DNA from: CCMP332 sp040218795
GTDB lineage: Bacteria > Bacteroidota > Bacteroidia > Cytophagales > CCMP332
DNA length: 64,000 nucleotides
Assembly: GCA_040218795.1 (NCBI GenBank)
Contig: JAVJQT010000008.1
Location: 62,001-126,000 of the forward strand
Direction of reading: 5' to 3'
Shown here: positions 44,451-54,018 of the stretch, piece after piece
Position numbering within the stretch: position 1 is the stretch's first letter
Layout of the letters: every line of letters starts with the position of its first letter
Notes under the pieces: generated by a model
Databases searched by the model: none
The model's input: only the letters and a program-made list of their open reading frames with translations
What the model was told of the DNA's origin: nothing
Translations under genes and position numbers: made by a program

Positions 44451-44485
44451 AAAAGCCCTTCTAGATTTCTCCAGAAGGGCTTTTT
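44451..44485. terminator. Rho-independent terminator after tRNA-Leu
   Basis: AAAAGCCCTTCT (44451-44462) and AGAAGGGCTTTT (44473-44484) form a perfect 12-bp stem with a 10-base loop and A/T tails on both sides, so it can work in both directions. On the minus strand it lies just 3' of tRNA-Leu. Confidence 0.85.
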
Positions 44486-44487
44486 AG

Positions 44488-44572
44488 TACTCGGGGCGGG
44501 ACTTGAACCCGCACGGCCTTAACGGCCACAGGATTTTAAGTCCTGCGTGTCTACCAATTCCACCACCCGAGC
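44488..44572 (-). tRNA. tRNA-Leu (UAA)
   Basis: An 85-base class II tRNA. The acceptor stem starts GCTCGGG and ends CCCGAGT with A as discriminator base. The anticodon stem CAGGA/TCCTG encloses loop CTTAAAA, so the anticodon is TAA. A long variable arm (GGCCGTTAAGGCC) and T arm GCGGGTTCAAGTCCCGC follow. CCA is not encoded, as usual in Bacteroidota. Its 3' end faces the accessory genes. Confidence 0.95.
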
Positions 44573-44598
44573 TTGTCTTCGCTGAAGCTTCGACAAGC
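44571..44598. repeat. Hairpin between the two tRNA genes
   Basis: GCTTGTC (44571-44577) pairs with GACAAGC (44592-44598), and the loop contains the palindrome GAAGCTTC; a third GCTTGTC follows at 44602-44608. The first two bases belong to the 5' end of tRNA-Leu. It may be a processing or repeat element. Confidence 0.4.
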
Positions 44599-44630
44599 GC
44601 GGCTTGTCAAATTTATCAGTTTGAAGAAAT

Positions 44631-44661
44631 AAAAAAAGTGAACATTAAGCTCACTTTTTTT
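44631..44661. terminator. Terminator after tRNA-Gly
   Basis: AAAAAAAGTGA (44631-44641) pairs with TCACTTTTTTT (44651-44661) around a 9-base loop. It lies directly 3' of tRNA-Gly on the minus strand and ends in an oligo-T tract when read that way. Confidence 0.7.
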
Positions 44662-44662
44662 G

Positions 44663-44735
<73 letters not shown>

Positions 44736-44842
44736 AATAATTAATTTTACACCTTTTGTGTAAAACAGGAATGCAAAACTATGTAATTGCCCAATAATAT
44801 CAATATTTATGCTTAAAAAATTAATAACTAAATTGATCTCTT

Positions 44843-45505
44843 ATGAAAATGATAAATCCCATTGAGCTTGCGATCGTATTATTTTCTTTGACCATTACGC
44901 TGGCACTTCCGGGTTTGGGGGTTCTTTTTGCTTTTATAGCTCTCTTGGTCTACCTGCTAATCGGTGACCGCCGGAAAAAATTTGAATCTGTTGGTTTTAA
45001 CAGGCCAAAAAACTGGGTCAGTCTGATATTAATTACCCTGATTTTTGGGATTATATTGGAATTGGGATTTCAAAGTATTGTCGAACCTGTAATTGAAAAG
45101 GCTTTGGGTTCTAAGCTTGATCTTAGCAATCTTGAAGGTATTAAAGGTGATCCACTTAATTATATACTTTTACTTACCATTGGTTGGCTGGTTGGTGGTT
45201 TTCTGGAAGAAGTTTTGTTCCGTGGCTTTTTACTCGATAGGATCAGTCAGCTTTTTAATAATAGAAAGCTGGGAAATATTTTGGCTATCTTGATTACTTC
45301 CACCGTTTTTGGTTTAGCCCATATGTACCAGGGATATCCGGGAGTAATTGCTACAGGACTAATTTCTGTAATTCTGGGCGTGGTCTATGTCAATTCAAAA
45401 AAAGTATTGTGGTATTCCGTATTTATTCACGGATTCAATAATACCGTTGGCATTACTATTATTTTTCTGGATTTGGAAAATAGCCTTAGCAGTTTATTCT
45501 TCTAA
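44843..45505 (+). CDS. CPBP-family intramembrane glutamic endopeptidase
   Basis: A 220-residue membrane protein with about seven helices. The three CPBP (CAAX protease/Abi) motifs are present: GGFLEEVLFRGFLLD (EExxxR, catalytic Glu pair), FGLAHMYQG (FxxxH) and SVFIHGFNN (His). Family members cut peptides or prenylated proteins within the membrane; in bacteria roles range from bacteriocin immunity to unknown. It converges on a small gene at 45514. Confidence 0.85.
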   Translation: MKMINPIELAIVLFSLTITLALPGLGVLFAFIALLVYLLIGDRRKKFESVGFNRPKNWVSLILITLIFGIILELGFQSIVEPVIEKALGSKLDLSNLEGIKGDPLNYILLLTIGWLVGGFLEEVLFRGFLLDRISQLFNNRKLGNILAILITSTVFGLAHMYQGYPGVIATGLISVILGVVYVNSKKVLWYSVFIHGFNNTVGITIIFLDLENSLSSLFF

Positions 45506-45513
45506 TCCCTTGT

Positions 45514-45696
45514 TTAGCTCTGAACTGAAATCTTATGTTGCAATGCTTCCAGTTCTTTTTGCTTTTTGTCCAGCTTTTTTCTTTGAGGAGTCATTGGCCC
45601 GCCTTTTAAATCTTCCATATTAAGGGCAATTTTATACAATGCTTCTTCGATTGTTTCAAGAATAAGGTCCTTGTATTTTTCAGGTATCTGTATCAT
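45514..45696 (-). CDS. Small conserved-looking hypothetical protein
   Basis: A 60-residue, highly charged and helical protein (MIQIPEKYKDLILETIEEAL... ending KKQKELEALQHKISVQS). The Glu/Lys pattern and lack of Cys argue for a real protein over a chance frame. A GA-rich stretch precedes the ATG. No family is recognised. It sits between the CPBP protease and the AraC-type regulator, on the opposite strand to both. Confidence 0.5.
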   Translation of the reverse strand: MIQIPEKYKDLILETIEEALYKIALNMEDLKGGPMTPQRKKLDKKQKELEALQHKISVQS

Positions 45697-45826
45697 TTTT
45701 CTCTTTGTTTCCCTCTAGTGAAAATAATGAATTTGATGCTTATTAAAATTATAGCTTTCCTCTTTCCTATTGTCCTTTTGTATAAATGTTGGCGGATTTA
45801 TCGAATTTATTATTGAAATTCATTAT

Positions 45827-46894
45827 GTGAATCAAGCTAGTTTCGATACCTGGACCTCTCTTTTTTTATTGGCAGCCTTTCAAGGCCTGTTTCTTTCTTT
45901 TATTCTTTGGAAGCAAAAAGAGGAAAATCATCCCGGTAAGAATTTCCTTTCCATTTTGGTTGGCCTGTTTTCGATTATGATGATGTACTATGTTGCATTC
46001 TGGACAGGTTATAACCGATACCTCTTTCGCTTTGATTCCCTCTTTTTAACGTTTCCATTTGCCTTTGGCCCAATTATTTGGGCCTATTGTTATAAAATCA
46101 ATGGCAATGCCCTTCCAACCAATTTGAAGCTTCATTTTATTCCTCTTTTCCTTCACATCATCTGGGTGTTAACTGTCAGGTTTTCACTATTTGCAGATTT
46201 GGACCGCGAAACGATAATCTTTACTTCCAATTGGATAGCGAATTTTCAAGCCATTCATGTAGTAGTTTATGCTTTGTTAATGTTTACAATTTCAATTCAA
46301 AGTAATGAGGAGAACCGGTTATTAAAATCGTTTATCAAAACTGCTTTTTTACTTTTTGCCTTAGCGCATGCCTCCTATTATGTCATGATCCTTTTTGGTT
46401 CTTATGTATTGCTATTTGATTATTTGATCTCGTTTTCAATGGCATTATTTATTTATGGCCTGGCCTATACGGGTTTGAGATTTTCCAGTTTTCAACAAAA
46501 ACGAAATTCAGAACCGCTTCTGACTAAAGCTTCCCTTTCATATTATTCGGCATTGCTCACCGACCTAATGGAAAAAGAACAATTATACCTGGATGGGGAT
46601 TTAAATTTGGATGCCCTTTCTAAAAAAATGGGTTTGAGTAAACATGCGCTTTCTCAATTGTTGAATGGATATTTCAAAAAAAACTTCTCGGATTTTATTA
46701 ATTCATTTCGAATAAAAGAAGCGGAAAAGCTGCTCAGCTCTGATGAATATCAGGATTTAAACGTAATAGAAATTGCCTATCGCGTGGGATTTAATACTAA
46801 GGCCTCCTTTTACAATGCCTTCAGAAAAAAGAATCAAGTCTCTCCAAAAGAATTCCGTTCGCTGATAAATTCAAAAAGCGCAAGCCTGTCTTAA
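45827..46894 (+). CDS. Membrane-bound AraC-family transcriptional regulator
   Basis: A 355-residue regulator. The N-terminal two thirds hold seven or so membrane helices (AAFQGLFLSFILW onward to about 225). The C-terminal ~100 residues are an AraC DNA-binding domain: LDALSKKMGLSKHALSQLLN is the first helix-turn-helix, and VIEIAYRVGFNTKASFYNAFRKK followed by SPKEFR is the second. Such proteins probably sense a membrane signal and control nearby genes; the DUF1579 gene 66 bases downstream is a candidate. The GTG at 45827 is chosen because relatives start just before the first helix; a TTG at 45770 would add an unlikely leader. Confidence 0.85.
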   Translation: MNQASFDTWTSLFLLAAFQGLFLSFILWKQKEENHPGKNFLSILVGLFSIMMMYYVAFWTGYNRYLFRFDSLFLTFPFAFGPIIWAYCYKINGNALPTNLKLHFIPLFLHIIWVLTVRFSLFADLDRETIIFTSNWIANFQAIHVVVYALLMFTISIQSNEENRLLKSFIKTAFLLFALAHASYYVMILFGSYVLLFDYLISFSMALFIYGLAYTGLRFSSFQQKRNSEPLLTKASLSYYSALLTDLMEKEQLYLDGDLNLDALSKKMGLSKHALSQLLNGYFKKNFSDFINSFRIKEAEKLLSSDEYQDLNVIEIAYRVGFNTKASFYNAFRKKNQVSPKEFRSLINSKSASLS

Positions 46895-46960
46895 AAAGTA
46901 AAATTTTATAAGATTTTACTTTTTCTATACTACTATTCACATTATTTGAAATAAAAAATC

Positions 46961-47458
46961 ATGTACAAAATCTTATTTAGTTTTCTTCTGCTCTGTTTTT
47001 CAACATGCTCATTTGCACAAAGCGATGCCTTTGATTTTTGGATAGGAGATTGGGACCTGACCTGGCAGGGTACAAATAATGAGATTCAAAAAGGTGAAAA
47101 CATAATAGAAAGCATTTTAAATGAAAAAGTAATTCAGGAAAATTTTACCTCTCTTGAAAGAGATGAATCGAGTCGGTTTAAGGGAAAAAGTTGGACCGTC
47201 TACAATCCCAATACCGGTAAATGGAAACAAACCTGGGTGGATAACAGCGGGGCCTATCTGGACTTTGAAGGCTTTTTTGAAGATGGCCTCAAGGGATTTA
47301 AAAGAAGTTTTACCGATAAAAATGGCACTGTTCGATATCAAAGAATGATTTTCTATGAAATTAAAGAAGCATCTTTTGTATGGGACTGGCAAAGTTCCAC
47401 AGATGCAAAAAACTGGACATTAGTTTGGAGAATAAATTATCAACGCAAGTCAAAATAA
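46961..47458 (+). CDS. Exported DUF1579-like protein
   Basis: A 165-residue protein with signal peptide MYKILFSFLLLCFSTCSFAQ. The body is a beta-barrel-like sequence opening with FDFWIGDWDLTW and later showing WTVYNPNTGKWKQTWVDNSG, the features of the DUF1579 family (lipocalin-like fold, ligand unknown). It follows the AraC-type regulator and precedes a T9SS protein by 4 bases, so these may be a regulated unit. Confidence 0.75.
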   Translation: MYKILFSFLLLCFSTCSFAQSDAFDFWIGDWDLTWQGTNNEIQKGENIIESILNEKVIQENFTSLERDESSRFKGKSWTVYNPNTGKWKQTWVDNSGAYLDFEGFFEDGLKGFKRSFTDKNGTVRYQRMIFYEIKEASFVWDWQSSTDAKNWTLVWRINYQRKSK

Positions 47459-47462
47459 GATT

Positions 47463-49466
47463 ATGAAATCAATACTACTTACATTTCTATTCCTTTCAAT
47501 TGTTATTTTACCATCATTAGCTCAATTATCATTTACAAAGATCAACCAGCCCACAAATGACATAAGCAATCATCCGGCAATAAGTGCATATACCGGAGCT
47601 AGCTGGATTGATTATAACGGTGATGGCCATATCGACCTCTTTGTAAATTCCAACTTTCTGTATCAAAACGACAGCAATGGCGTTTTTACTTTAATCAATA
47701 GCATTGGGATTAACACCGCCAACGGATTGGGAAACGGAAATTCATGGGGTGATTTTGACAATGATGGCGATCCCGATCTGGCGCGAACCCATAGCCTTTC
47801 CGATATTCTGGAAAACAAAGACAGTCTATTTTTTAATCAAACTTCCGGTCGATTGGAAAGCCTGGTTTACAGAGGCTGGTCAACGGCATGGGGCGATTAT
47901 GACAATGATGGATTCCTGGATTTGGTCATGGTGCATCCGCAGGGCTTCCTTGGTGCTGCTCAAAAAAACATTTTATATCACAATGACGGCGATGGGCGTT
48001 TTACAAGAGTTTTTAATGATGTAACAGCAGATTTCTCTGCCTATACCGGTTGTACATGGACAGATTTTGATCTTGACGGCGACCTGGATTTGTTTATCGG
48101 AAGTGGGGAAGTATCAAATTTATCAGAGGATGACATTTTTATAAACAAACTCAGCGAGACAGGAACCGCTGATATGATTAGGCTGGATACGGGTATACTT
48201 GCAACGGACCTTCGCGACGGGCAAAACTGGAACTGGATCGATTTTGATAATGATGGGGATTTGGATGGTTTCGTTACGAATTACAATTCATCGAAGAGCA
48301 ACGATTTTTACAAAAACGATGGTAATGGTATATATCGATTGTTGAGTTCAATAGAAGTTGGAAACATCGTCAGTCAATTAGGCGCCGGGCTTACCAATCT
48401 TTGGGGGGATTTTGATAACGATGGCGACCTGGACTGTTTTGTCACCTTTGACGGAGGTCAACAGGACCGGTTTTACAGAAATGATTCATCATTTTTTAAT
48501 GAAGTTACTTTGTCATTGAGCGCGACAGGCAGCTCGCGCGGAGCAAGTGCCGGCGATTATGATAACGATGGCTTTCTCGACCTTTTTGTAAGCTCAGCAT
48601 CTGCTTCCAGTGTCGGACTTTTCAAAAATGACGGAAATTCCAATAACTGGATAATTCTTGATTTGGAAGGCAGCATTTCGAATAAATCGGCAATTGGTGC
48701 AATGGTAAGACTAAAAGCCACCATTGGTGGTCAGGCAGTCTGGCAAATGCGCGAAGTCAATAGCCAAAATTCTTTTTGCGGAGCCAATGATTTGAGAGTC
48801 CATTTCGGATTGAGAGATGCTGCACTAGCCGATTCTATCGTTATCAACTGGCCATCAGGACAAATGGATATTTTAGTCAATACAAGTTCGAATTCGATTT
48901 ACACTATTACGGAAAGTATACCTCCCGGCTATTTAAGGGCCAATTTTTCTGCCGACAATCTTATTGGGGAAGACTCCCTCAATGTAAAATTTTCCAATCT
49001 CAGTTTAAACGACCCATTGGATACAATAGTAAGCTATCAATGGGATTTTGATTCCGACGGCGTAATTGACGCCATAGACAAAGAACCTGAACATCTGTTT
49101 CAATATTCTCCAAATCCCTATTCGATTAAATTGATTGTAAGCAATGGTGCCGGTTCAAGTGATACTTTAATACGACAAGACTATATCACTATAAATAATG
49201 ACATAAGTTCTTTTGAGAAGTGGCCAATTAGTGATAATTCTAATTTTGTATTTCCAAATCCAATAAAGAATTCATTTCGTGTAAAGGGAATTGAAAACTT
49301 AGAAAGTATTGAGATAACTGATTTAGGTGGACGCACAATTATAAAAATGGATGTGTTGAATCATGCATCTGTTTTTAAAATTCCATCAATTCCGAATGGA
49401 TTTTACATCTTCAAACTGGAATCCGAAAAAACTTTAATTGTTCAAAAAGTTATTATTCAAGACTAA
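47463..49466 (+). CDS. Secreted VCBS/FG-GAP and ASPIC/UnbV repeat protein with PKD and T9SS domains
   Basis: A 667-residue exported protein; the signal peptide ends near LPSLAQ. Seven calcium-loop repeats of the form DxDNDGDxDLF occur between residues 50 and 395, for example DYNGDGHIDLF, DFDNDGDPDLA and DYDNDGFLDLF, and should form a seven-bladed propeller. Next comes an ASPIC/UnbV domain (NWIILDLEG ... VHFGLRDA ... IVINWPSGQ), a PKD domain (about 495-580, YQWDFDSDGVID) and a T9SS type A sorting domain. It is probably a surface binding protein for carbohydrate or protein; no active site is seen. Its stop codon overlaps that of the convergent LamG gene. Confidence 0.85.
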   Translation: MKSILLTFLFLSIVILPSLAQLSFTKINQPTNDISNHPAISAYTGASWIDYNGDGHIDLFVNSNFLYQNDSNGVFTLINSIGINTANGLGNGNSWGDFDNDGDPDLARTHSLSDILENKDSLFFNQTSGRLESLVYRGWSTAWGDYDNDGFLDLVMVHPQGFLGAAQKNILYHNDGDGRFTRVFNDVTADFSAYTGCTWTDFDLDGDLDLFIGSGEVSNLSEDDIFINKLSETGTADMIRLDTGILATDLRDGQNWNWIDFDNDGDLDGFVTNYNSSKSNDFYKNDGNGIYRLLSSIEVGNIVSQLGAGLTNLWGDFDNDGDLDCFVTFDGGQQDRFYRNDSSFFNEVTLSLSATGSSRGASAGDYDNDGFLDLFVSSASASSVGLFKNDGNSNNWIILDLEGSISNKSAIGAMVRLKATIGGQAVWQMREVNSQNSFCGANDLRVHFGLRDAALADSIVINWPSGQMDILVNTSSNSIYTITESIPPGYLRANFSADNLIGEDSLNVKFSNLSLNDPLDTIVSYQWDFDSDGVIDAIDKEPEHLFQYSPNPYSIKLIVSNGAGSSDTLIRQDYITINNDISSFEKWPISDNSNFVFPNPIKNSFRVKGIENLESIEITDLGGRTIIKMDVLNHASVFKIPSIPNGFYIFKLESEKTLIVQKVIIQD

Positions 49467-52400
49467 TCAATGAGTACTTTTATTGTAATGGCTTTGCCGG
49501 GATTTGAAACATTAACAAAATAAAACCCCGAAGGAAGCCTATCAAAAGGTAAGTCAATGGTATTTAATCCATTTTCTACATCGATAATGAATTGACGGCT
49601 TAATTGACTTTCCGAATTGTAAACCCGAATCCAGATTTTATCCTTTACAGCGGAGTGGTATTGTAGGGTGGTTTTCTTATACTGGCTTGTAGGATTTGGA
49701 TAAATTTTCAATTCATTGCCCGAACCGATAGTCAAACTGACTATCCTAAAATAGGTTCTTTGTCCATCAAAATCTACTTGTGATAATCTGTAGTAATTTG
49801 TTCCTCTTTTGGTGTTCTGATCAATATAAGTATATGTCTTTCCTTCGGATTCAGGATTACCATCTATTCTTGCGATTTCTGAAAAAGCACCCCCATTATC
49901 AGATCTTTCGAGAATGAAATAAGCATTATTGCTTTCATTTATGGTAGCCCATTGCAAGAGTGCCTTGCCCTTTTCCTCAGCAACATCAAAGTACAGAAGT
50001 TCTACAGGAAGAGGTTGCATCGAAGCGGATGCATGGATCCAGAATTCAGAAAATGAATCCGTAGAAATTTCTATATAGTTGGCTCCAAATTGAGTTCCAT
50101 TTGAGTTTTGGTTTATGAAAATCAGACTGCTTGCATCTGTATGATCAAATACACCATCTTCGGTTGGTCCTTTATATCTGCTTGTTCCCAAATCATTGAT
50201 CGAACTGACATCGTCATCTGTTAAAGGTGTTGCAGCTGCCGAATCCTGAAGTTCACTTAATTCTGCATTTGTAAAATACAACCGAACAAGTGCGCCACCG
50301 ACACCTGGAACCGAGTCTGTACTTACCCGAAAATGTCTCGCCATATAAGCATCATTAAAATACACCCCTGCATTTGCATCGACATAGGCATCAACTGTAA
50401 CATTACCCAGAGGGGTACCCTGATCATCTATGGCCATTAATACCTCATTGGATCCATTTACTATATATTGATTGTCATTAGAGCCCAATGATAAACAAGA
50501 GCCAACACTTGTAGCCGTATTAATAATTGTAGGCAGTGCAGGAACATTCGTGCTTGTTTGAAGAAAAATGCAGCCATTGTCATCCATAACCTCAAAATCA
50601 TAGGAGGCCCCATTATTGACGGTAAAATATTGTTCAGTTGTATTGTAAACTGCATCGTAATTGAAACTGCTCCCTGTTTCCCGATAATCATAATTTCCGC
50701 TGCCTCCAACTCCGAGCAAGCCTACATAATTCCCAAGATCACCGGCACAGGAAATATTTACTGTAAGATCTGTTGGTGGATCATTCACGGTTACAGTTGA
50801 AGTCTGTCTTGCAGCACTCATGCAAGTCCCGCAACCAGAAATACGAGGTCCGTCCGTTACCCAATCTGTAGCTGAATTCATGTTAAATAAAACCCCAAAA
50901 GTGCCATTGCCACTGTAATCCTTAATGGTGTCACTACCGACTCCTTCGCTTAATGGATAATAAAGCTCCAGCCCTGTTTCATTACCAATTAAACACGAAT
51001 TTCTGTTATTGGATAATTCAGCTGCTGACCTGTCGTAATTCCAAACCCGGATTTCTTTCAATTGCCCCTGGAAATAAAAACTATTTCTTGCACCATTATA
51101 ACTCGCTGCCTCAGATCCATCCCCAATAATTCCTGCTCGAGGCCCTCCTACACCTATTGGTCTACCACTGTGAGGATTAACTACCCTGGTAACCTCTACT
51201 CCATCAATATATATTATTTTATCCGTGCCATCATATACACCGGCAACATGATGCCAATTACCGTCATTGACTACATCAGGTGTTGGACTATACAAATCGT
51301 CAGTTCCCCCTAGATTATCCGTAGTTGAAAATCCGACTCTGCCATTATCACCGGTTACATAAAGATTAAAATATTCACTTCGATCAAAATCGAGAATAGC
51401 CCAATTATCATTAACTCCAGCACCTGATACAGTTGTTCTGACATAGCCCTCAACAGTAAAAGTTGAAAATAAACCGACACTATCATAAACTTTGGTCAAA
51501 GCGATATAATCATCAATTCCATCAAAATCTAATGCATTAGTTGAATAAATCGTATCATAAACACCCAAATAATAATTTTGACTGCTAGTCAAAGTTGGAG
51601 TGGTAAATGGGATTCCGGTACTTACTATATTCCCTCCATTAGGGGTATCGTACCAATAGTAAAAACTATTCGAAGAACCTGTAGCGGACAATGTGGCAAT
51701 TCCCGGATTACATATATTGGTATCAGTGGAACTTGTAGGATCAAGTGCGACTGCCACTTGTACAGTATCACTGTTAAAACAACCATTTGAACCCTCTATT
51801 CTGGCCCAATAGAAATTCCCTCCATTAATGTTAATGGTTTGGGTAGTTTCAGTTGTGGACCACAAATAGGAAACAAAACCACCACCTGCATCTAAAACAG
51901 TTGCGCCCTGAGAACAAAAATCAGATCCTAAATCAATGCTTGGCAATGGTAATATCGTGGCGGTTACAGATACTCTTCCTGTTTCGCAGCAACCTGTTAT
52001 TTGTGGGCCTGTATTGGTCCAGGCATTTGCAACCGGACTAAAATTAATTAGTGTGCCATCGGCGGAAGCGACTAAATCGCTTAAGGTTGTGCCAGACTGG
52101 TCATCCATGGTGTAATAAACTTGTAAATTGGATTCATCCCCCTGGAGGCATTCGCTCATTTCTCTGACGATTTCAGCCTGAGTTTTGGCTTTATTCCATA
52201 TACGAAACTCATCCAATTGCCCATTGTAATAATCATTAGGACCTGTTGTACCATTAAAAGTTGTAGCCTCGGAGCCCGTACCTAAAAATCCATATCGGGT
52301 TGCATTTACACCAAATGTTGCTCCTGTATTTGTAGAATTATCCAAAACCCCATCTATATATATTGAAACCAGGCCATTATCAAATACCGCAGCCACATGA

Positions 52401-53881
52401 TGCCAATTGCCATCATCGATTCTCGTTGTTGAGCCAAAATCCAGCGTACCGGAGCTTGTTCTAATATCAAAACCAATTTGTCCGGTGCCTCCGCCATTTC
52501 CATTTACTTCCAGTCGCCAAAATTCACTTCTGTCAAAACTTGCTATAATTTGATCTGAACCATCTGAAGTGTTTAGCCAGGTCTCAACGGTCATTTCTGT
52601 TAATCCTGAACTGTTGTAAAAAAAATTATCAATGGCGATGTAATCATCGTTTCCATCAAATAAGATAGCATTGGTGATAATCGAACTGTCTTTCGCAGCC
52701 AGATAAAAATCCGTAGAAGTCGATATTTGCGGACTAGTCACATTTGCTCCAATAGCAATCAGATTACCGCCTGTAGATTGATCATACCAGTTATAATTCC
52801 CTGAAGAGCCGGAAGCGCTAAGATTAACTGTTCCGGGCCCACAATTTGTATCCGCCGAGGCTGTCAGTCCAGTTCCATCCACCGAATCAATTCTAGCAAT
52901 AGCCGGTATTCTAGAACTCTCGCAGCAACCAAAAATCCCCAACCCTCCATTTATCCAATCATTTGCGGGATTCATATTTTTTAATGTTCCATTATTTCCA
53001 TTTCCGGTTCTATCCGTTACAACTGATGCCCCGGTTCCATTATCCATTCGATAATAAACTTCAAGGCCAGTTTCTCCGACAGCACATTTATCTTTGAATT
53101 CTGAAACTTCACTTGCTGATCGCGCCACACTCCAAATTCTGAATTCGTCCATATCACCATTAAAATAGACAGCCGGACCTGTAGTTCCGTCAAATGTATT
53201 TGCTTCCGATCCGACTCCAACAAAACCAAATCGAGTTGTACCATTTCCATAGGTCGCACCGTTGGTTGTGCTGGCATCAACCACTCCATCGACATATAAA
53301 GTAATTGTTCCATTGTCAAAAGTGGCTGCTACATGATGCCAGTTTCCATCGTCAATTCTGGTATTTCCTCCAAAATCAATCAATCCTGCATTGGTGTTTA
53401 TTCCCAAACCAATTTGTCCTGTTCCAGCAGAAGCGCCGTTTATCTCGAAACGCCAGTATTCTGAGCGATCATAGCTTGCTATAATTTGACTTGCCCCGGA
53501 ACTGGTTCTTATCCAGGCTTCCACGGTCAATTCGGTTATTCCAGAACTAGAATAACTGTAATTTTGAATGGATACATAGTCATTTGTACCATCCAGGTCT
53601 AAGGCATCATCAGTAATTGTATCAAAAGCGGTAGCATAAAAAGTATCAGTGGTAAAACTTCCCGGAGTAGTATAAGTTGCACCGGTATCAACGATAGGTC
53701 CTCCCGTAGCATCAGCATACCAGGCGTAATTTCCAGTTGAAGATCCCACTGTCAAATTCAATGTTCCATAACAAATAGCGGAATCATTTGTAGTAACCGG
53801 ATCCGGGCACTGAGCATTAACAACTATAAAAATTAAACACAATGCACAAGTAAGAATTAAGCTTTTTAACAATTGTGACAT
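49463..53881 (-). CDS. Secreted protein with three LamG modules, Ig-like linkers and T9SS domain
   Basis: A 1472-residue exported protein, signal peptide ending VVNAQ (about 1-24). It is built of three units, each an Ig-like stretch followed by a LamG/concanavalin-like domain (about 93-320, 405-632, 783-1010). Each LamG domain has DGNWHHVA, an xYxDGV strand and an EFRIW- or EIRVW-type strand. Units 1 and 2 are clearly closer to each other than to unit 3. A further Ig-like domain lies between units 2 and 3 (about 645-710). The C-terminal 220 residues end in a T9SS type A sorting domain (LKIYPNPTSQYKKT ... SGFYFVNVSN). Likely role: glycan or matrix binding at the cell surface. Confidence 0.85.
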   Translation of the reverse strand: MSQLLKSLILTCALCLIFIVVNAQCPDPVTTNDSAICYGTLNLTVGSSTGNYAWYADATGGPIVDTGATYTTPGSFTTDTFYATAFDTITDDALDLDGTNDYVSIQNYSYSSSGITELTVEAWIRTSSGASQIIASYDRSEYWRFEINGASAGTGQIGLGINTNAGLIDFGGNTRIDDGNWHHVAATFDNGTITLYVDGVVDASTTNGATYGNGTTRFGFVGVGSEANTFDGTTGPAVYFNGDMDEFRIWSVARSASEVSEFKDKCAVGETGLEVYYRMDNGTGASVVTDRTGNGNNGTLKNMNPANDWINGGLGIFGCCESSRIPAIARIDSVDGTGLTASADTNCGPGTVNLSASGSSGNYNWYDQSTGGNLIAIGANVTSPQISTSTDFYLAAKDSSIITNAILFDGNDDYIAIDNFFYNSSGLTEMTVETWLNTSDGSDQIIASFDRSEFWRLEVNGNGGGTGQIGFDIRTSSGTLDFGSTTRIDDGNWHHVAAVFDNGLVSIYIDGVLDNSTNTGATFGVNATRYGFLGTGSEATTFNGTTGPNDYYNGQLDEFRIWNKAKTQAEIVREMSECLQGDESNLQVYYTMDDQSGTTLSDLVASADGTLINFSPVANAWTNTGPQITGCCETGRVSVTATILPLPSIDLGSDFCSQGATVLDAGGGFVSYLWSTTETTQTININGGNFYWARIEGSNGCFNSDTVQVAVALDPTSSTDTNICNPGIATLSATGSSNSFYYWYDTPNGGNIVSTGIPFTTPTLTSSQNYYLGVYDTIYSTNALDFDGIDDYIALTKVYDSVGLFSTFTVEGYVRTTVSGAGVNDNWAILDFDRSEYFNLYVTGDNGRVGFSTTDNLGGTDDLYSPTPDVVNDGNWHHVAGVYDGTDKIIYIDGVEVTRVVNPHSGRPIGVGGPRAGIIGDGSEAASYNGARNSFYFQGQLKEIRVWNYDRSAAELSNNRNSCLIGNETGLELYYPLSEGVGSDTIKDYSGNGTFGVLFNMNSATDWVTDGPRISGCGTCMSAARQTSTVTVNDPPTDLTVNISCAGDLGNYVGLLGVGGSGNYDYRETGSSFNYDAVYNTTEQYFTVNNGASYDFEVMDDNGCIFLQTSTNVPALPTIINTATSVGSCLSLGSNDNQYIVNGSNEVLMAIDDQGTPLGNVTVDAYVDANAGVYFNDAYMARHFRVSTDSVPGVGGALVRLYFTNAELSELQDSAAATPLTDDDVSSINDLGTSRYKGPTEDGVFDHTDASSLIFINQNSNGTQFGANYIEISTDSFSEFWIHASASMQPLPVELLYFDVAEEKGKALLQWATINESNNAYFILERSDNGGAFSEIARIDGNPESEGKTYTYIDQNTKRGTNYYRLSQVDFDGQRTYFRIVSLTIGSGNELKIYPNPTSQYKKTTLQYHSAVKDKIWIRVYNSESQLSRQFIIDVENGLNTIDLPFDRLPSGFYFVNVSNPGKAITIKVLID

Positions 53882-54018
53882 AATGGATGAAAACCGGAAA
53901 AATTTAAAAATGTTTTAGTATTTACAATAGATACAGGACAGCAATCATAAGTAACTCCACTTAAAATAATGAAAACTTAGGGCAAATATAAAATAGTTTT
54001 ACTAAACCATTAAACTCC

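Noticed and set aside
37543..44488. A duplicated piece of the tRNA-Leu 3' end (attR) marking a classic integrated island
   Set aside because: I looked for the GGGGCGGGACTTGAAC part on the left side of the accessory stretch and found no copy, and there is no integrase gene. Integration remains only a suggestion.
45770..45826. Extended N-terminus of the AraC-type regulator from TTG 45770
   Set aside because: It would add a Cys/Phe-rich leader not expected before the first membrane helix; GTG 45827 places the start as in related proteins.
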